Shown here piece after piece: positions 15,805 to 24,652 of a stretch of DNA of 57,612 bases. The DNA lies in NCBI GenBank assembly GCA_017477505.1, contig JAFUVQ010000056.1:1-57612 (forward strand). Reading direction: 5' to 3'. Made by a program: the position numbers and the translations under genes. The notes below the pieces were generated by a model. It was given only the letters and a program-made list of their open reading frames with translations, did not search any database and was not told where the DNA came from. Numbering within the stretch: the first letter of the stretch is position 1; each line of letters starts with the position of its first letter. The stretch comes from Eubacterium sp. (GTDB taxonomy: Bacteria > Bacillota > Clostridia > Lachnospirales > Lachnospiraceae).

Positions 15805-16566
15805 ATGAGTTTGCTGGAAGCAAAAAATATCAGAAAGATTTATAAAACACGTTTCGGAGGGGCTGCTGTTGAAGCTCTTAAAAATGTAAGCTTTTCTGTT
15901 GAACAGGGTGAATATGTTGCCATCATGGGGGAGTCGGGAAGCGGCAAGACTACACTTCTCAATATACTTGCGGCACTGGATAAGGCAACTGAAGGAAGAG
16001 TTATTCTGGACGGCACGGATATAGGCACTATCAAAGAGAAGAAGATCGCCGGGTTCCGTCGTGACAATCTGGGGTATGTATTCCAGGATTTCAACCTCCT
16101 GGATACATTTTCACTTGAAGACAATATCTATCTGCCTCTTGTTCTTGCAGGCAGAAAGCCGGATGAGATGAAGGAAAGTCTGGACAGGATACTTGAACCT
16201 CTGGGAATTGAAAAGCTTCTGAAGAAGTATCCTTATGAGGTTTCAGGGGGACAGAAGCAGCGGGCTGCGGTCGCAAGAGCTCTCATTACGAACCCGCGGA
16301 TAATACTGGCTGATGAACCGACAGGTGCCCTTGATTCCAAGTCTTCGGATGAGCTTTTGGGACTTTTCAAGAGAGTTAATCAGATGGGGCAGACTATACT
16401 CATGGTTACACATTCGGTGAAAGCAGCCAGCCATGCATCCAGGGTTCTTTTCATAAAAGACGGAACTGTATTCCATCAGATTTATAAGGGCGATTCCACT
16501 GATCAGCAGATGTACCAGAAGATAAGCGATACGCTTACTCTTCTTGCACAGGGAGGTGATGAATGA
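15805..16566 (+). CDS. ABC transporter ATP-binding protein (BceA/MacB type)
   Basis: The 253-residue ATPase has Walker A GESGSGKTTLL (about 44-54), Q-loop VFQDFNLL, signature SGGQKQR, Walker B IILADEP and the H-loop His in VTHSV. Sequence style is that of the LolD/BceA subgroup that works with FtsX-like permeases. Its stop overlaps the start of the permease gene by 4 nt. Together they probably remove cell-wall-active peptides from their lipid targets; the substrate is not evident from sequence. Confidence 0.92.
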   Translation: MSLLEAKNIRKIYKTRFGGAAVEALKNVSFSVEQGEYVAIMGESGSGKTTLLNILAALDKATEGRVILDGTDIGTIKEKKIAGFRRDNLGYVFQDFNLLDTFSLEDNIYLPLVLAGRKPDEMKESLDRILEPLGIEKLLKKYPYEVSGGQKQRAAVARALITNPRIILADEPTGALDSKSSDELLGLFKRVNQMGQTILMVTHSVKAASHASRVLFIKDGTVFHQIYKGDSTDQQMYQKISDTLTLLAQGGDE

Positions 16567-18596
16567 TGAAGGCTGGATTCTATACGAAAATGGCGTCTGA
16601 CGGCATGCGTAAGAACAGCAGACTTTATGTACCTTTTCTTGTTACCTGTATTCTGATGGCATCCATCTTCTATATCATTCATTTCCTTGGCTGTTCGGGG
16701 GTTATGCAGGGAATGGCAGGCTCCGGAACTGCAACGGATCTGATGAAAATGGGGAGCGTCATTCTGATAATATTCATTACCATATTTCTTTTTTATACTC
16801 AGTCGGCCCTGATCAAGGGAAGGAAAAAGGAATTCGGTATTTACAGTATACTTGGAATGAATAAAAGCAACATTGGAAAGATAATCTTCTTTGAAACTGT
16901 GATCATATGGGGCGTTACTCTTTTCTTTGGGCTGCTGGCGGGCATAGGACTTTCCAAGCTGGCAGAGCTTGGATTTTCAAGGCTGATAGGGGCGCGGAGA
17001 GGCTATTCATTTTCCGTATCGATCAGTTCGGTAGTATCGACAGTGATTGTTTTTACCGTAATATTCTTCTTTATATATCTTAATTCGGTGAGACAGGTGA
17101 GATTCACAAATGCGATAGAACTTGTAAATGCAGAGAAGGCCGGCGAAAAACCGCCGAAAGGCAACCTGTTTGTAGGAGCGTTGGGGCTTATTACCCTCGG
17201 GACAGGGTATTTTATTGCGCTGAGGATTGAGCAGCCGCTTTCCGCACTTTTGTGGTTTTTCATAGCTGTAATTCTCGTTATAATCGGAACGTATCTACTG
17301 CTTATATCCGGTTCTGTAATCCTATGCAGACTTCTTCAGAAAAACAGGAATTATTACTATAAAACGAATCATTTTGTATCTGTCTCATCCATGGCATATC
17401 GTATGAAGAGAAATGGCGCAGGTCTGGCATCCATATGCATTCTGCTTACCATGGTCATGGTAATGATCGCATCGACCTCCGCACTTTACACCGGAGCAGA
17501 GGATGTGCTTAACACGCGTTACCCGAATGAAATCGGTGCATTTGCCTGTAAATACGGATATGACGAAGAACTCATAACGCTGGGCGGGAAGCTGGATAAT
17601 GATATAAAGCAGATAGCAGAATCCCGGGGGGCAGATATTCATAATAATAAGACATTTTTTGAATACTCGATATCAGGCTACATGGAAAACAGCAGAGTTG
17701 AGGTGAGTCTTAATTCCCTCACTGACATGGCATTTATCAATTATGACAAAGTGGCCCAGATCATGTTCATAGATGTAAATGACTATAACAGGGTTTTCGG
17801 ACATGATGAGGAGCTTTCACCGGGTGAGGCATTGGTAGGAACAGCCAAGAAGATAGAAATAGGTGATGTGCTGACCGTTGCAGATGTCAGTTTCAGGATT
17901 AAAAAAAGAATCGACAGTAATATCAGGGAGATAGACCCTTTTGCGGAGGGAGCCGCATCGCCGACTGTATTTGTTATTGTAAATGATATTCAGTCCGTTG
18001 CAAAAAACTATATAGGGTATGAGGACTACAATGGAGAACCTATGCTTGCGTGGTTCTGGAACTGCCGTTTTGATACAGGTCTGGATAATGAGGGGCAGAT
18101 TGCATTGGCTGAAACTCTGGATAACTGTCTTGGGGATGAACTGAAAGGGCTTGGTTTTTCTAATTATTACTGCGACAGTCATGAGCTGGAAAGAGGGGAT
18201 TTTTTCAGCACCTTCGGCGGACTTTTCTTTCTTGGGATAATGCTGAGTATCATTTTTCTGGTATCCTGTGTGATCATTATTTACTATAAGCAGGTATCCG
18301 AAGGTTTCGAGGACCGGGCACGATTTGAGATAATGCAGAAGGTCGGAATGACGAAGGATGAAATCAAGAAAAGCATTAATTCCCAGATGTTAACGGTATT
18401 TATGATACCTATCGTCTTTGCATGTATCCACCTGGCTGTTGTACTTCCGATAGTTAATAAACTCCTGATGCTTTTCGGTCTGTTTGATTTTAAAAGGCTT
18501 CTCATAACTTCCGGGGTGTGTGTGGTACTGTTCGGAATGATTTACGCCGTGGTATATAAGCTGACCTCGAACGCATATTACAAGATTGTTTCGTGA
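16563..18596 (+). CDS. FtsX-like ABC permease (BceB-like)
   Basis: The 677-residue membrane protein has about ten helices: one at the N-terminus, a trio between residues 60 and 180, pairs near 205-260 and 285-310, a large extracellular domain (about 315-550) and three helices at the C-terminus. This is the BceB architecture with a sensory external domain between helices VII and VIII. KKEFGIYSILGMNKSNIGK is the FtsX-type cytoplasmic coupling segment. It overlaps the ATPase gene and ends just before the metK promoter. Confidence 0.88.
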   Translation: MMKAGFYTKMASDGMRKNSRLYVPFLVTCILMASIFYIIHFLGCSGVMQGMAGSGTATDLMKMGSVILIIFITIFLFYTQSALIKGRKKEFGIYSILGMNKSNIGKIIFFETVIIWGVTLFFGLLAGIGLSKLAELGFSRLIGARRGYSFSVSISSVVSTVIVFTVIFFFIYLNSVRQVRFTNAIELVNAEKAGEKPPKGNLFVGALGLITLGTGYFIALRIEQPLSALLWFFIAVILVIIGTYLLLISGSVILCRLLQKNRNYYYKTNHFVSVSSMAYRMKRNGAGLASICILLTMVMVMIASTSALYTGAEDVLNTRYPNEIGAFACKYGYDEELITLGGKLDNDIKQIAESRGADIHNNKTFFEYSISGYMENSRVEVSLNSLTDMAFINYDKVAQIMFIDVNDYNRVFGHDEELSPGEALVGTAKKIEIGDVLTVADVSFRIKKRIDSNIREIDPFAEGAASPTVFVIVNDIQSVAKNYIGYEDYNGEPMLAWFWNCRFDTGLDNEGQIALAETLDNCLGDELKGLGFSNYYCDSHELERGDFFSTFGGLFFLGIMLSIIFLVSCVIIIYYKQVSEGFEDRARFEIMQKVGMTKDEIKKSINSQMLTVFMIPIVFACIHLAVVLPIVNKLLMLFGLFDFKRLLITSGVCVVLFGMIYAVVYKLTSNAYYKIVS

Positions 18597-18609
18597 AATG
18601 CAAAAAATG

Positions 18610-18638
18610 TTGACATAGCCTTATATTTGTTGTACATT
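18610..18638 (+). promoter_or_regulatory. Promoter of the SAM riboswitch-metK operon
   Basis: TTGACA (18610-18615), 17 bp, TACATT (18633-18638). Transcription would begin near 18645, about 15 nt before the aptamer. Confidence 0.7.
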
Positions 18639-18658
18639 TGAATACCTAAAAGAGAATA

Positions 18659-18766
18659 CTCTCTTATTCAGAGTGGTGGAGTCACAAGGGACGATGAAGC
18701 CACGGCAACCCCCAAACGGAAGGTGCCTTCCTGAGCGTAAGTTTTTACTTGCGAGCAATAAGAGGA
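18659..18766 (+). ncRNA. SAM-I (S-box) riboswitch aptamer
   Basis: The P1 helix CTCTTAT (18661-18667) pairs with ATAAGAG (18758-18764). Inside are the conserved S-box segments: CAGAGTGGTGGAG, the kink-turn GATGAAGCCACGGCAACC and an AAGGTGCC/GAGCGTAA region. S-adenosylmethionine binding stabilises P1 and allows the downstream terminator to form. GGATTTG (18764-18770) can instead pair with CAAATCC (18787-18793) as antiterminator, which uses the left arm of the terminator. It therefore turns off metK and the following gene when SAM is abundant. Confidence 0.92.
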
Positions 18767-18787
18767 TTTGTATCATAGCTGATTATC

Positions 18788-18819
18788 AAATCCGATTATT
18801 CATTTAATCGGATTTTTTT
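18788..18819 (+). terminator. Riboswitch-controlled terminator ahead of metK
   Basis: AAATCCGATTA (18788-18798) pairs perfectly with TAATCGGATTT (18805-18815), then TTTT. Its left arm overlaps the antiterminator arm CAAATCC, so the two folds exclude each other. Confidence 0.88.
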
Positions 18820-18866
18820 AGTTTTACGAATCCTAAACTATAGTTGACGAAAGAAAGGATTTAAAC

Positions 18867-20057
18867 ATGGAAAGAAAACTTTTTACATCAGAGTCCGTTA
18901 CTGAAGGACATCCTGATAAAATCTGCGATCAGATATCTGATGCGATTCTTGATGCACTCATCGCAGAAGATCCAAACAGCAGAGTAGCCTGCGAAACTGC
19001 TACAACAACGGGACTTGTTCTGGTTATGGGCGAGATTACAACAAATGCTTATGTTGATATTCAGAAGATAGTCAGAGAAACCGTCCGCGAGATAGGTTAT
19101 GACAGAGCCAAGTACGGATTTGACTGTGATACATGCGGCGTTATCGTTGCTATAGATGAGCAGTCAGCAGATATAGCCATGGGTGTTGATAAGGCACTTG
19201 AGGCAAGAGAGAATACTATGTCCGATGAAGAACTCGAGGCTATAGGCGCCGGTGATCAGGGACTTATGTTCGGATATGCGACACGTGAGACGCCGGAGTT
19301 CATGCCTTATCCTATAGCTCTTGCACAGAAACTTGCCAAGAGACTTACTGATGTAAGAAAGGACGGAACGCTTCCGTATCTCAGACCTGACGGAAAGACA
19401 CAGGTTACCATCGAATATGATGAGAATGGCAATCCGGCAAGAGTTGATACTATCGTAGTTTCAACCCAGCATGGTGAAGAGGTTACACAGGAACAGATTC
19501 ATTCTGATATTAAGAAATATGTTATTGCACCGATCGTTCCTGAAGATATGATCGATGAGGATACAAAGTATCTTATAAATCCTACCGGAAGATTCGTTAT
19601 CGGAGGTCCTCACGGAGATTCAGGGCTTACGGGACGTAAGATAATCGTTGATACCTACGGCGGATATGCACGCCATGGCGGCGGAGCTTTCTCAGGAAAG
19701 GATCCGACAAAGGTTGACCGTTCGGCAGCATACGCAGCAAGATACGTTGCAAAGAATATAGTTGCAGCAGGACTTGCGGATAAATGTGAGATACAGCTTT
19801 CATACGCTATCGGAGTTGCAAGACCTACTTCAATCAATGTAGATACATTTGGCACCGGAAAACTTTCGGATGATAAGCTGGTTGATATCATCAGAGAAAA
19901 CTTCGATCTCAGACCTGCGGGAATCATCAGGATGCTTGATCTTAGACGCCCTATCTATAAGCAGACTGCGGCATACGGACACTTTGGAAGAACAGATATT
20001 GATCTTCCATGGGAGAAAACGGATGTGGCAGAGAAGCTTGCAGGCTATTTGAATTAA
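18867..20057 (+). CDS. metK: S-adenosylmethionine synthetase
   Basis: The 396-residue enzyme makes SAM from methionine and ATP. Signatures include [32 protein letters not shown], and the P-loop-like [20 protein letters not shown]. Length is normal. It is the first gene of a transcript controlled by the SAM-I riboswitch upstream; a carbamoyltransferase follows after 12 nt. Confidence 0.97.
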   Translation: MERKLFTSESVTEGHPDKICDQISDAILDALIAEDPNSRVACETATTTGLVLVMGEITTNAYVDIQKIVRETVREIGYDRAKYGFDCDTCGVIVAIDEQSADIAMGVDKALEARENTMSDEELEAIGAGDQGLMFGYATRETPEFMPYPIALAQKLAKRLTDVRKDGTLPYLRPDGKTQVTIEYDENGNPARVDTIVVSTQHGEEVTQEQIHSDIKKYVIAPIVPEDMIDEDTKYLINPTGRFVIGGPHGDSGLTGRKIIVDTYGGYARHGGGAFSGKDPTKVDRSAAYAARYVAKNIVAAGLADKCEIQLSYAIGVARPTSINVDTFGTGKLSDDKLVDIIRENFDLRPAGIIRMLDLRRPIYKQTAAYGHFGRTDIDLPWEKTDVAEKLAGYLN

Positions 20058-20069
20058 GGAGATTCTATC

Positions 20070-20999
20070 ATGAAAAATATGCTGAATTTTAAAAACTTCA
20101 CTCCGGAAGAGCTGATGGACATACTTACACTGGCTCAGGATATGAAGAAAAATCCTGCGAAATATGCACATTCACTTGAAGGAAAGAAGCTCTATACACT
20201 TTTTGAAAAGACATCAACAAGGACATACCTTTCATTTGCCACCGGAATCACCGAACTCGGCGGACATTATTTCAATCAGCTCTGGGAAGACAGCAACTTC
20301 GTACTCGGTGAGCCTGTTTCCGAAATCAAGTATGTATGCAGAAATGTAGATATTATCATGGCACGACTCGTCAAGAATGAGACAGTTGAGAAATTTGGTA
20401 AAAATGTAACGGTTCCGTTTATCAACGGCTGCGACAATACCTACCATCCATGCCAGATACTTGCCGACATGCTTACCGTGCTCGAAAAATTCGGTACATT
20501 AAATGTAAAATTCATGTATATCGGAGCCAAGAACAACGTATTCAATTCACTTGTGGAATTCTTTGCAAAGATGAAAGCCGGAACACTTTACGGACTTACA
20601 CCGCTTGTAAATGACACAGCCTGCGGACCGGACTTCTACGAAGAAGCAAAGGCAACAGGACATTATGTGGAGCTCGATGACAGCATGACCATGGAAGAGG
20701 CCAGGAAATATGCCGATGAGATGGATGTCATCTATACAGATACATGGGTAGATATGGAATTCTTCAACAATCCTGCATATCAGGAGAAGAAAGAAGAGAC
20801 ACTCCGAAAGATGATGCCATATCAGATAAATGATGAGTTCATGAAAGACAGTAAGGCAATCGTATTCCATGACATGCCAATGCATGTGGGATTCGAAATC
20901 TCACAGAGCGTTGTGGATAAAAACCTTGACCACATACTGGACGAGGCAGAAAACCGCCGCCACGCCGAAAAAGCAGTCATGTACACCCTTTTAAAGTAA
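20070..20999 (+). CDS. Divergent carbamoyltransferase of the ornithine/aspartate family
   Basis: The 309-residue protein has the carbamoyl-phosphate-binding FEKTSTRTYLSF (usual SxRT box) and HPCQILADMLT, so transfer of a carbamoyl group is likely. The parts that define ornithine specificity differ: the usual HCLP motif is HDMP (VFHDMPMHVGFEIS), and the SMG loop after TDxWV is DME (TDTWVDMEFF). True ornithine carbamoyltransferase activity is thus doubtful and the acceptor substrate is open. It lies 12 nt after metK with its own ribosome binding site (AAGGAG), so the SAM riboswitch should control it too. A strong terminator follows. Automatic annotation would probably call it argF. Confidence 0.75.
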   Translation: MKNMLNFKNFTPEELMDILTLAQDMKKNPAKYAHSLEGKKLYTLFEKTSTRTYLSFATGITELGGHYFNQLWEDSNFVLGEPVSEIKYVCRNVDIIMARLVKNETVEKFGKNVTVPFINGCDNTYHPCQILADMLTVLEKFGTLNVKFMYIGAKNNVFNSLVEFFAKMKAGTLYGLTPLVNDTACGPDFYEEAKATGHYVELDDSMTMEEARKYADEMDVIYTDTWVDMEFFNNPAYQEKKEETLRKMMPYQINDEFMKDSKAIVFHDMPMHVGFEISQSVVDKNLDHILDEAENRRHAEKAVMYTLLK

Positions 21000-21013
21000 C
21001 TGTCAGGCCGTGA

Positions 21014-21060
21014 CATAGAAAGAGCCACTAGCTGCTTGCAGCATAGTGGCTTTTTCTATG
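21014..21060. terminator. Long bidirectional terminator hairpin
   Basis: CATAGAAAGAGCCACTA at the left pairs with TAGTGGCTTTTTCTATG at the right with one mismatch, and an inner GCTGC/GCAGC stem extends it. The T run (21051-21055) serves the plus strand; the A run on the left gives U-rich RNA for the minus strand. It separates the metK operon from the convergent AIM24 gene. Confidence 0.8.
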
Positions 21061-21103
21061 TCCAGGCCTGGAACAGGTGCGCCCGGTGTGACGCCAAACG
21101 TGA

Positions 21104-21132
21104 GTCGCAAAGCGACGACGGCCGCGAAGCGG
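21104..21132. repeat. Two small hairpins with three-base RRA loops
   Basis: GTCGC-AAA-GCGAC (21104-21116) and CCGC-GAA-GCGG (21122-21132) are perfect palindromes with AAA and GAA loops. They resemble the units of the large array at 48588-48967 and lie in the GC-rich gap (21061-21166) between convergent genes. No open frame there is convincing. Confidence 0.6.
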
Positions 21133-21166
21133 ACGGTTTGACGTATACGCCCGGGGGCGCCATATC

Positions 21167-22027
21167 CTATCCAAATATACTCGAAACCACGGCGTCGGTC
21201 ACTGTTGACTGTCCTGCAGTTGCGGTAGTCTGCTCAGGTCCGTTTGAAGATACATTTATGGTGCCGGCCATGGTAGGTGCCATAAGGATTCTTCCTGTTC
21301 CGCGGTATACGTTGAGGAAGCCTTCTCCTGAAAGCCCTGAACCGATGAGGGACTTTGTGGACTTCTCAACCGTAAACTGGAGTGAACCTGACCACGCGAT
21401 AGCCATATTTCCATCTATTTTAACTACGTCGTCCTGAAGTACGAACTCGAAAAGCTCCTGTCTTGGAACCGGACTCTCGAGAACAGCCATTCCGTTTCCT
21501 GTAAGGCAGAGGTTGAAGAGGCCTTCGCCGCCGAGGAGGGCGGAAGAAACGTTCTGACGACGTACTACATTTTCCTGAAGACCTGATTCACATGCGAAGA
21601 AGAGACCGTCATCGAGAACCATACCCTGTGGCCCCCACTGACTTACATCTTCCAGGAGGATGTGATTGTAGGTAGGCTCGAGCATGAGGAAGCCCTGTCC
21701 CTGATATAAAGGCTTAACAGCTGACTCACCTGTAACGGCGCCCTTTATGGCTTTGCTGAAGAAACCGCCTACGCCGCCAACATTGGCATTCATCTCTACA
21801 TTTCCCGTGGTCCACTGCATAGCGCCTGCCTGAACCTTGACTGAGTTGCCGTTCAGCTGGCAGAGAACCTGACGTCTCTTGACATTCATTTCTTTCATGA
21901 AATAAGCAGTAGGTGAGCCGCCGGGTGTAACCGAAAGATCATTCTGGTGCTCATACACAAAGAACGGGCCGCCGCTTGCTATACATGTCATGTTGTCATT
22001 GTTAAATACATTGTTTAATGTAACCAT
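21167..22027 (-). CDS. AIM24 family protein (DUF124/TIGR00266-like)
   Basis: The 286-residue protein is rich in beta strands and glycine-hydrophobic patterns: VGGFFSKAIKGAVTGE, PLYQGQGFLMLEP, ALLGGEGLFNLCLTGNG, GLSGEGFLNVYRGTGRILMAP. These are typical of the AIM24 family, a double beta-helix-like fold; its molecular job in bacteria is unknown. The start MVTLNNVF at 22027 has AGGGGG at the right distance. The open frame extends 24 nt further upstream but without a ribosome binding site. It is transcribed away from iorA. Confidence 0.85.
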   Translation of the reverse strand: MVTLNNVFNNDNMTCIASGGPFFVYEHQNDLSVTPGGSPTAYFMKEMNVKRRQVLCQLNGNSVKVQAGAMQWTTGNVEMNANVGGVGGFFSKAIKGAVTGESAVKPLYQGQGFLMLEPTYNHILLEDVSQWGPQGMVLDDGLFFACESGLQENVVRRQNVSSALLGGEGLFNLCLTGNGMAVLESPVPRQELFEFVLQDDVVKIDGNMAIAWSGSLQFTVEKSTKSLIGSGLSGEGFLNVYRGTGRILMAPTMAGTINVSSNGPEQTTATAGQSTVTDAVVSSIFG

Positions 22028-22069
22028 TCTTAACCCCCTTTTCAGTTGCAAAACTACACTACAGATTTG

Positions 22070-22098
22070 ATTCTAAACCATTGCCGGAAATATGGCAA
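22070..22098 (-). promoter_or_regulatory. Promoter of the AIM24 gene
   Basis: On the minus strand TTGCCA (22098-22093) and TAGAAT (22075-22070) are 17 bp apart, about 40 bp before the start codon. The spacer and -35 also hold the palindrome TTGCC/GGCAA. Confidence 0.5.
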
Positions 22099-22157
22099 GG
22101 AAGACTCTCTCTGTTATACGGACAGGAAGAATCATATTATCGATTAGAAAGTTGTTA

Positions 22158-22186
22158 TTGAGAAAATGTCGCAATTAAAGTATACT
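22158..22186 (+). promoter_or_regulatory. Promoter of the ior operon
   Basis: TTGAGA (22158-22163), 17 bp, TATACT (22181-22186), 60 bp before the iorA ATG. Confidence 0.65.
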
Positions 22187-22247
22187 ACTAAGATAAACGT
22201 TTGATTCCGAAACGGCTATATTACATATTAAATGAGGGAGAAATCAC

Positions 22248-23993
22248 ATGAAAGAACTGATGCTCGGCAACAAAGCCGTTGCCAGAGGACTTTATGAAGC
22301 AGGATGCTGTTTCATTTCCAGCTATCCGGGAACTCCGAGTACGGAGATTACAGAGGAAGCTGCCAAGTATGATGAGATATATTGTGAATGGGCTCCGAAT
22401 GAGAAGGTTGCCATGGAAGCAGCATTCGGTGCGAGCCTTGCGGGAAGGAGAAGTTTCTGCGGCATGAAGCATGTAGGTCTTAATGTTGCAGCAGATCCGC
22501 TCTATACCATGTCATATACCGGTGTTAATGCCGGAATTATAATAGGTGTTGCTGATGATCCCGGCATGCATTCATCACAGAATGAGCAGGACTCACGTCA
22601 TCATGCAATCGCTTCGAAGGTTCCTATGATGGAACCATCAGACTCGGCTGAAGCGCTTGAGTTTACAAAGCTTGCGTATGAGCTTTCCGAGGAGTATGAC
22701 ACTCCTATTCTTATGAAGATGTGTACAAGAGTTGCACATTCTCAGTCCATAGTTGAAGTAAGTGACAGAGTTGTTCCTGAGAAGAAGGCATATGAGAAGA
22801 ATATTCCCAAGTATGTTATGATGCCGGGAAATGCTATCCGCCGCCATCCATTTGTCGAAGACAGAATGAGACGTATGGCAGAGTGGGCAGAGACAGCTCC
22901 TATCAACCGTGTGGAAATGGGCGGTACCGAGATCGGTATCATCACTTCTTCAACATCATATCAGTATGTTAAGGAAGTTTTCGGCGATAGTGTTTCAGTG
23001 CTGAAGCTCGGACTGGTTAATCCGCTTCCTGTAAATCTTATAAAGGATTTTGCGGCAAAGGTAGATAAACTCATTGTAGTTGAGGAACTTGATCCGATAA
23101 TCGAGAATCACTGCAGAGCTCTCGGACTTGAAGTTCACGGTAAAGATATGCTTCCTATCGAGGGCGAATTCTCACAGAACCTCATAAAGAAGGCTATAAC
23201 AGGTGAAGAGGCAGGTGGAAAGGCTCTGGATGAAACAATTCCTATGCGTCCTCCTGTAATGTGTGCAGGCTGCCCTCACAGAGGACTGTTCTTCTCACTT
23301 AAGAAGAATAAATGTACAGTTCTCGGTGACATCGGCTGCTATACTCTCGGCGCGGTAGCACCACTTTCATCTATAGATATGACACTCTGCATGGGTGGTT
23401 CGGTAAGTGCCATTCACGGTTTCAATAAAGCCGGTGAGGGTGAAAATGAGAAGAAGACGGTTGCGGTTATCGGCGACTCCACATTTATGCATTCAGGTAT
23501 GACAGGCCTTGCAAATATAGCTTACAACCAGTCGAATTCAACTGTTATAATACTTGATAATTCGATAACCGGTATGACCGGTCATCAGCAGAATCCGACT
23601 ACAGGTTACAATATAAAGGGTGACCCTGCCGGTAAGATTGATCTTGAGGCACTCTGCAGAGCTATGGGCTTTAACCGTGTAAGAGTGGTTGATCCTTATA
23701 ACATCAAGGAATGTGAAGAGGCCGTTAAGGAAGAACTTGCAGCGGACGAGCCGTCAGTTATCATTTCCAGAAGACCTTGTGCACTTCTCAAGTACGTAAA
23801 ACATAAGGCTCCTCTCTGTGTTAATACAGAGAAATGTATCGGATGCAAATCCTGCATGAGGATCGGCTGTCCTGCTATATCCATGAAGGACGGTAAGGCT
23901 CACGTGGATGAGACACTCTGCGTAGGCTGCGGACTCTGCGAACAGCTCTGTCCTGTCGGAGCATTTGAAAGTACTGCTAAGGAGGGCTGCTGA
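22248..23993 (+). CDS. iorA: Indolepyruvate ferredoxin oxidoreductase, alpha subunit
   Basis: The 581-residue subunit catalyses CoA-dependent oxidative decarboxylation of aryl pyruvates (from Trp, Phe, Tyr) with ferredoxin as acceptor. The N-terminal pyrimidine domain (FISSYPGTPSTEITEEA), the thiamine-diphosphate-binding part (GDIGCYTLG, IGDSTFMHSGMTGLANIAYN) and two C-terminal [4Fe-4S] motifs (CIGCKSCMRIGCP, CVGCGLCEQLCP) are present. It forms the functional enzyme with iorB, which starts 1 nt after its stop. Confidence 0.95.
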   Translation: MKELMLGNKAVARGLYEAGCCFISSYPGTPSTEITEEAAKYDEIYCEWAPNEKVAMEAAFGASLAGRRSFCGMKHVGLNVAADPLYTMSYTGVNAGIIIGVADDPGMHSSQNEQDSRHHAIASKVPMMEPSDSAEALEFTKLAYELSEEYDTPILMKMCTRVAHSQSIVEVSDRVVPEKKAYEKNIPKYVMMPGNAIRRHPFVEDRMRRMAEWAETAPINRVEMGGTEIGIITSSTSYQYVKEVFGDSVSVLKLGLVNPLPVNLIKDFAAKVDKLIVVEELDPIIENHCRALGLEVHGKDMLPIEGEFSQNLIKKAITGEEAGGKALDETIPMRPPVMCAGCPHRGLFFSLKKNKCTVLGDIGCYTLGAVAPLSSIDMTLCMGGSVSAIHGFNKAGEGENEKKTVAVIGDSTFMHSGMTGLANIAYNQSNSTVIILDNSITGMTGHQQNPTTGYNIKGDPAGKIDLEALCRAMGFNRVRVVDPYNIKECEEAVKEELAADEPSVIISRRPCALLKYVKHKAPLCVNTEKCIGCKSCMRIGCPAISMKDGKAHVDETLCVGCGLCEQLCPVGAFESTAKEGC

Positions 23994-23994
23994 T

Positions 23995-24567
23995 ATGGAA
24001 ACTAAAAATGTAATGATCGTAGGTGTCGGCGGACAGGGTTCTCTTCTTGCCAGCAAACTCCTCGGAAGACTCCTTCTTGATGAAGGTTATGATGTAAAGG
24101 TTTCGGAAGTGCACGGAATGTCACAGCGTGGCGGAAGTGTAGTGACATATGTAAGATATGGTGACAAGGTTTATTCACCGGTTATAGATAAGGGCGAGGC
24201 TGATTATATAGTTTCATTTGAAGTTCTTGAAGCTGCAAGATGGCTTGAATATCTTAAGCCTTCGGGACAGATTGTAACAAATATCCAGCAGATAGACCCT
24301 ATGCCTGTTATCACAGGTGCTGCAGAGTATCCTTCAGATCTCGTTGCAAAGATGAAGGATGCAGGGGCAAATGTTGATGCTCTTGACTGCCTTTCACTTG
24401 CAGAGGAAGCCGGATCGGCCAAGGCAGTTAATATAGTTCTGATGGGAAGACTTTCACATTATTTCGACATACCTGAGGAGGCATGGCTTGCCGCTATGGA
24501 GAAGATCGTGCCTGCTAAATTCCTTGAAATGAACAAAAAGGCATTTGAACTTGGCAAGAATGCGTAG
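23995..24567 (+). CDS. iorB: Indolepyruvate ferredoxin oxidoreductase, beta subunit
   Basis: The 190-residue gamma/beta-type subunit starts METKNVMIVGVGGQGSLLASKLLG and has SEVHGMSQRGGSVVTYVRYG, both typical of the family. The start at 23995 follows AAGGAGG by 9 nt; a longer in-frame version from 23965 would overlap iorA and lacks a ribosome binding site. Confidence 0.94.
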   Translation: METKNVMIVGVGGQGSLLASKLLGRLLLDEGYDVKVSEVHGMSQRGGSVVTYVRYGDKVYSPVIDKGEADYIVSFEVLEAARWLEYLKPSGQIVTNIQQIDPMPVITGAAEYPSDLVAKMKDAGANVDALDCLSLAEEAGSAKAVNIVLMGRLSHYFDIPEEAWLAAMEKIVPAKFLEMNKKAFELGKNA

Positions 24568-24652
24568 CGATAACGTATGTGCGGACATAGGCATTCATGG
24601 ACAGGTTGAGGTGCGGTAACCGTAGACTGTAGTAGAAAAGGAGAACAAAAAG

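Noticed and set aside
21036-21437. Plus-strand frame of 133 residues opposite the AIM24 3' end
   Set aside because: It starts in the terminator hairpin and runs antisense to a conserved gene; composition is not convincing.
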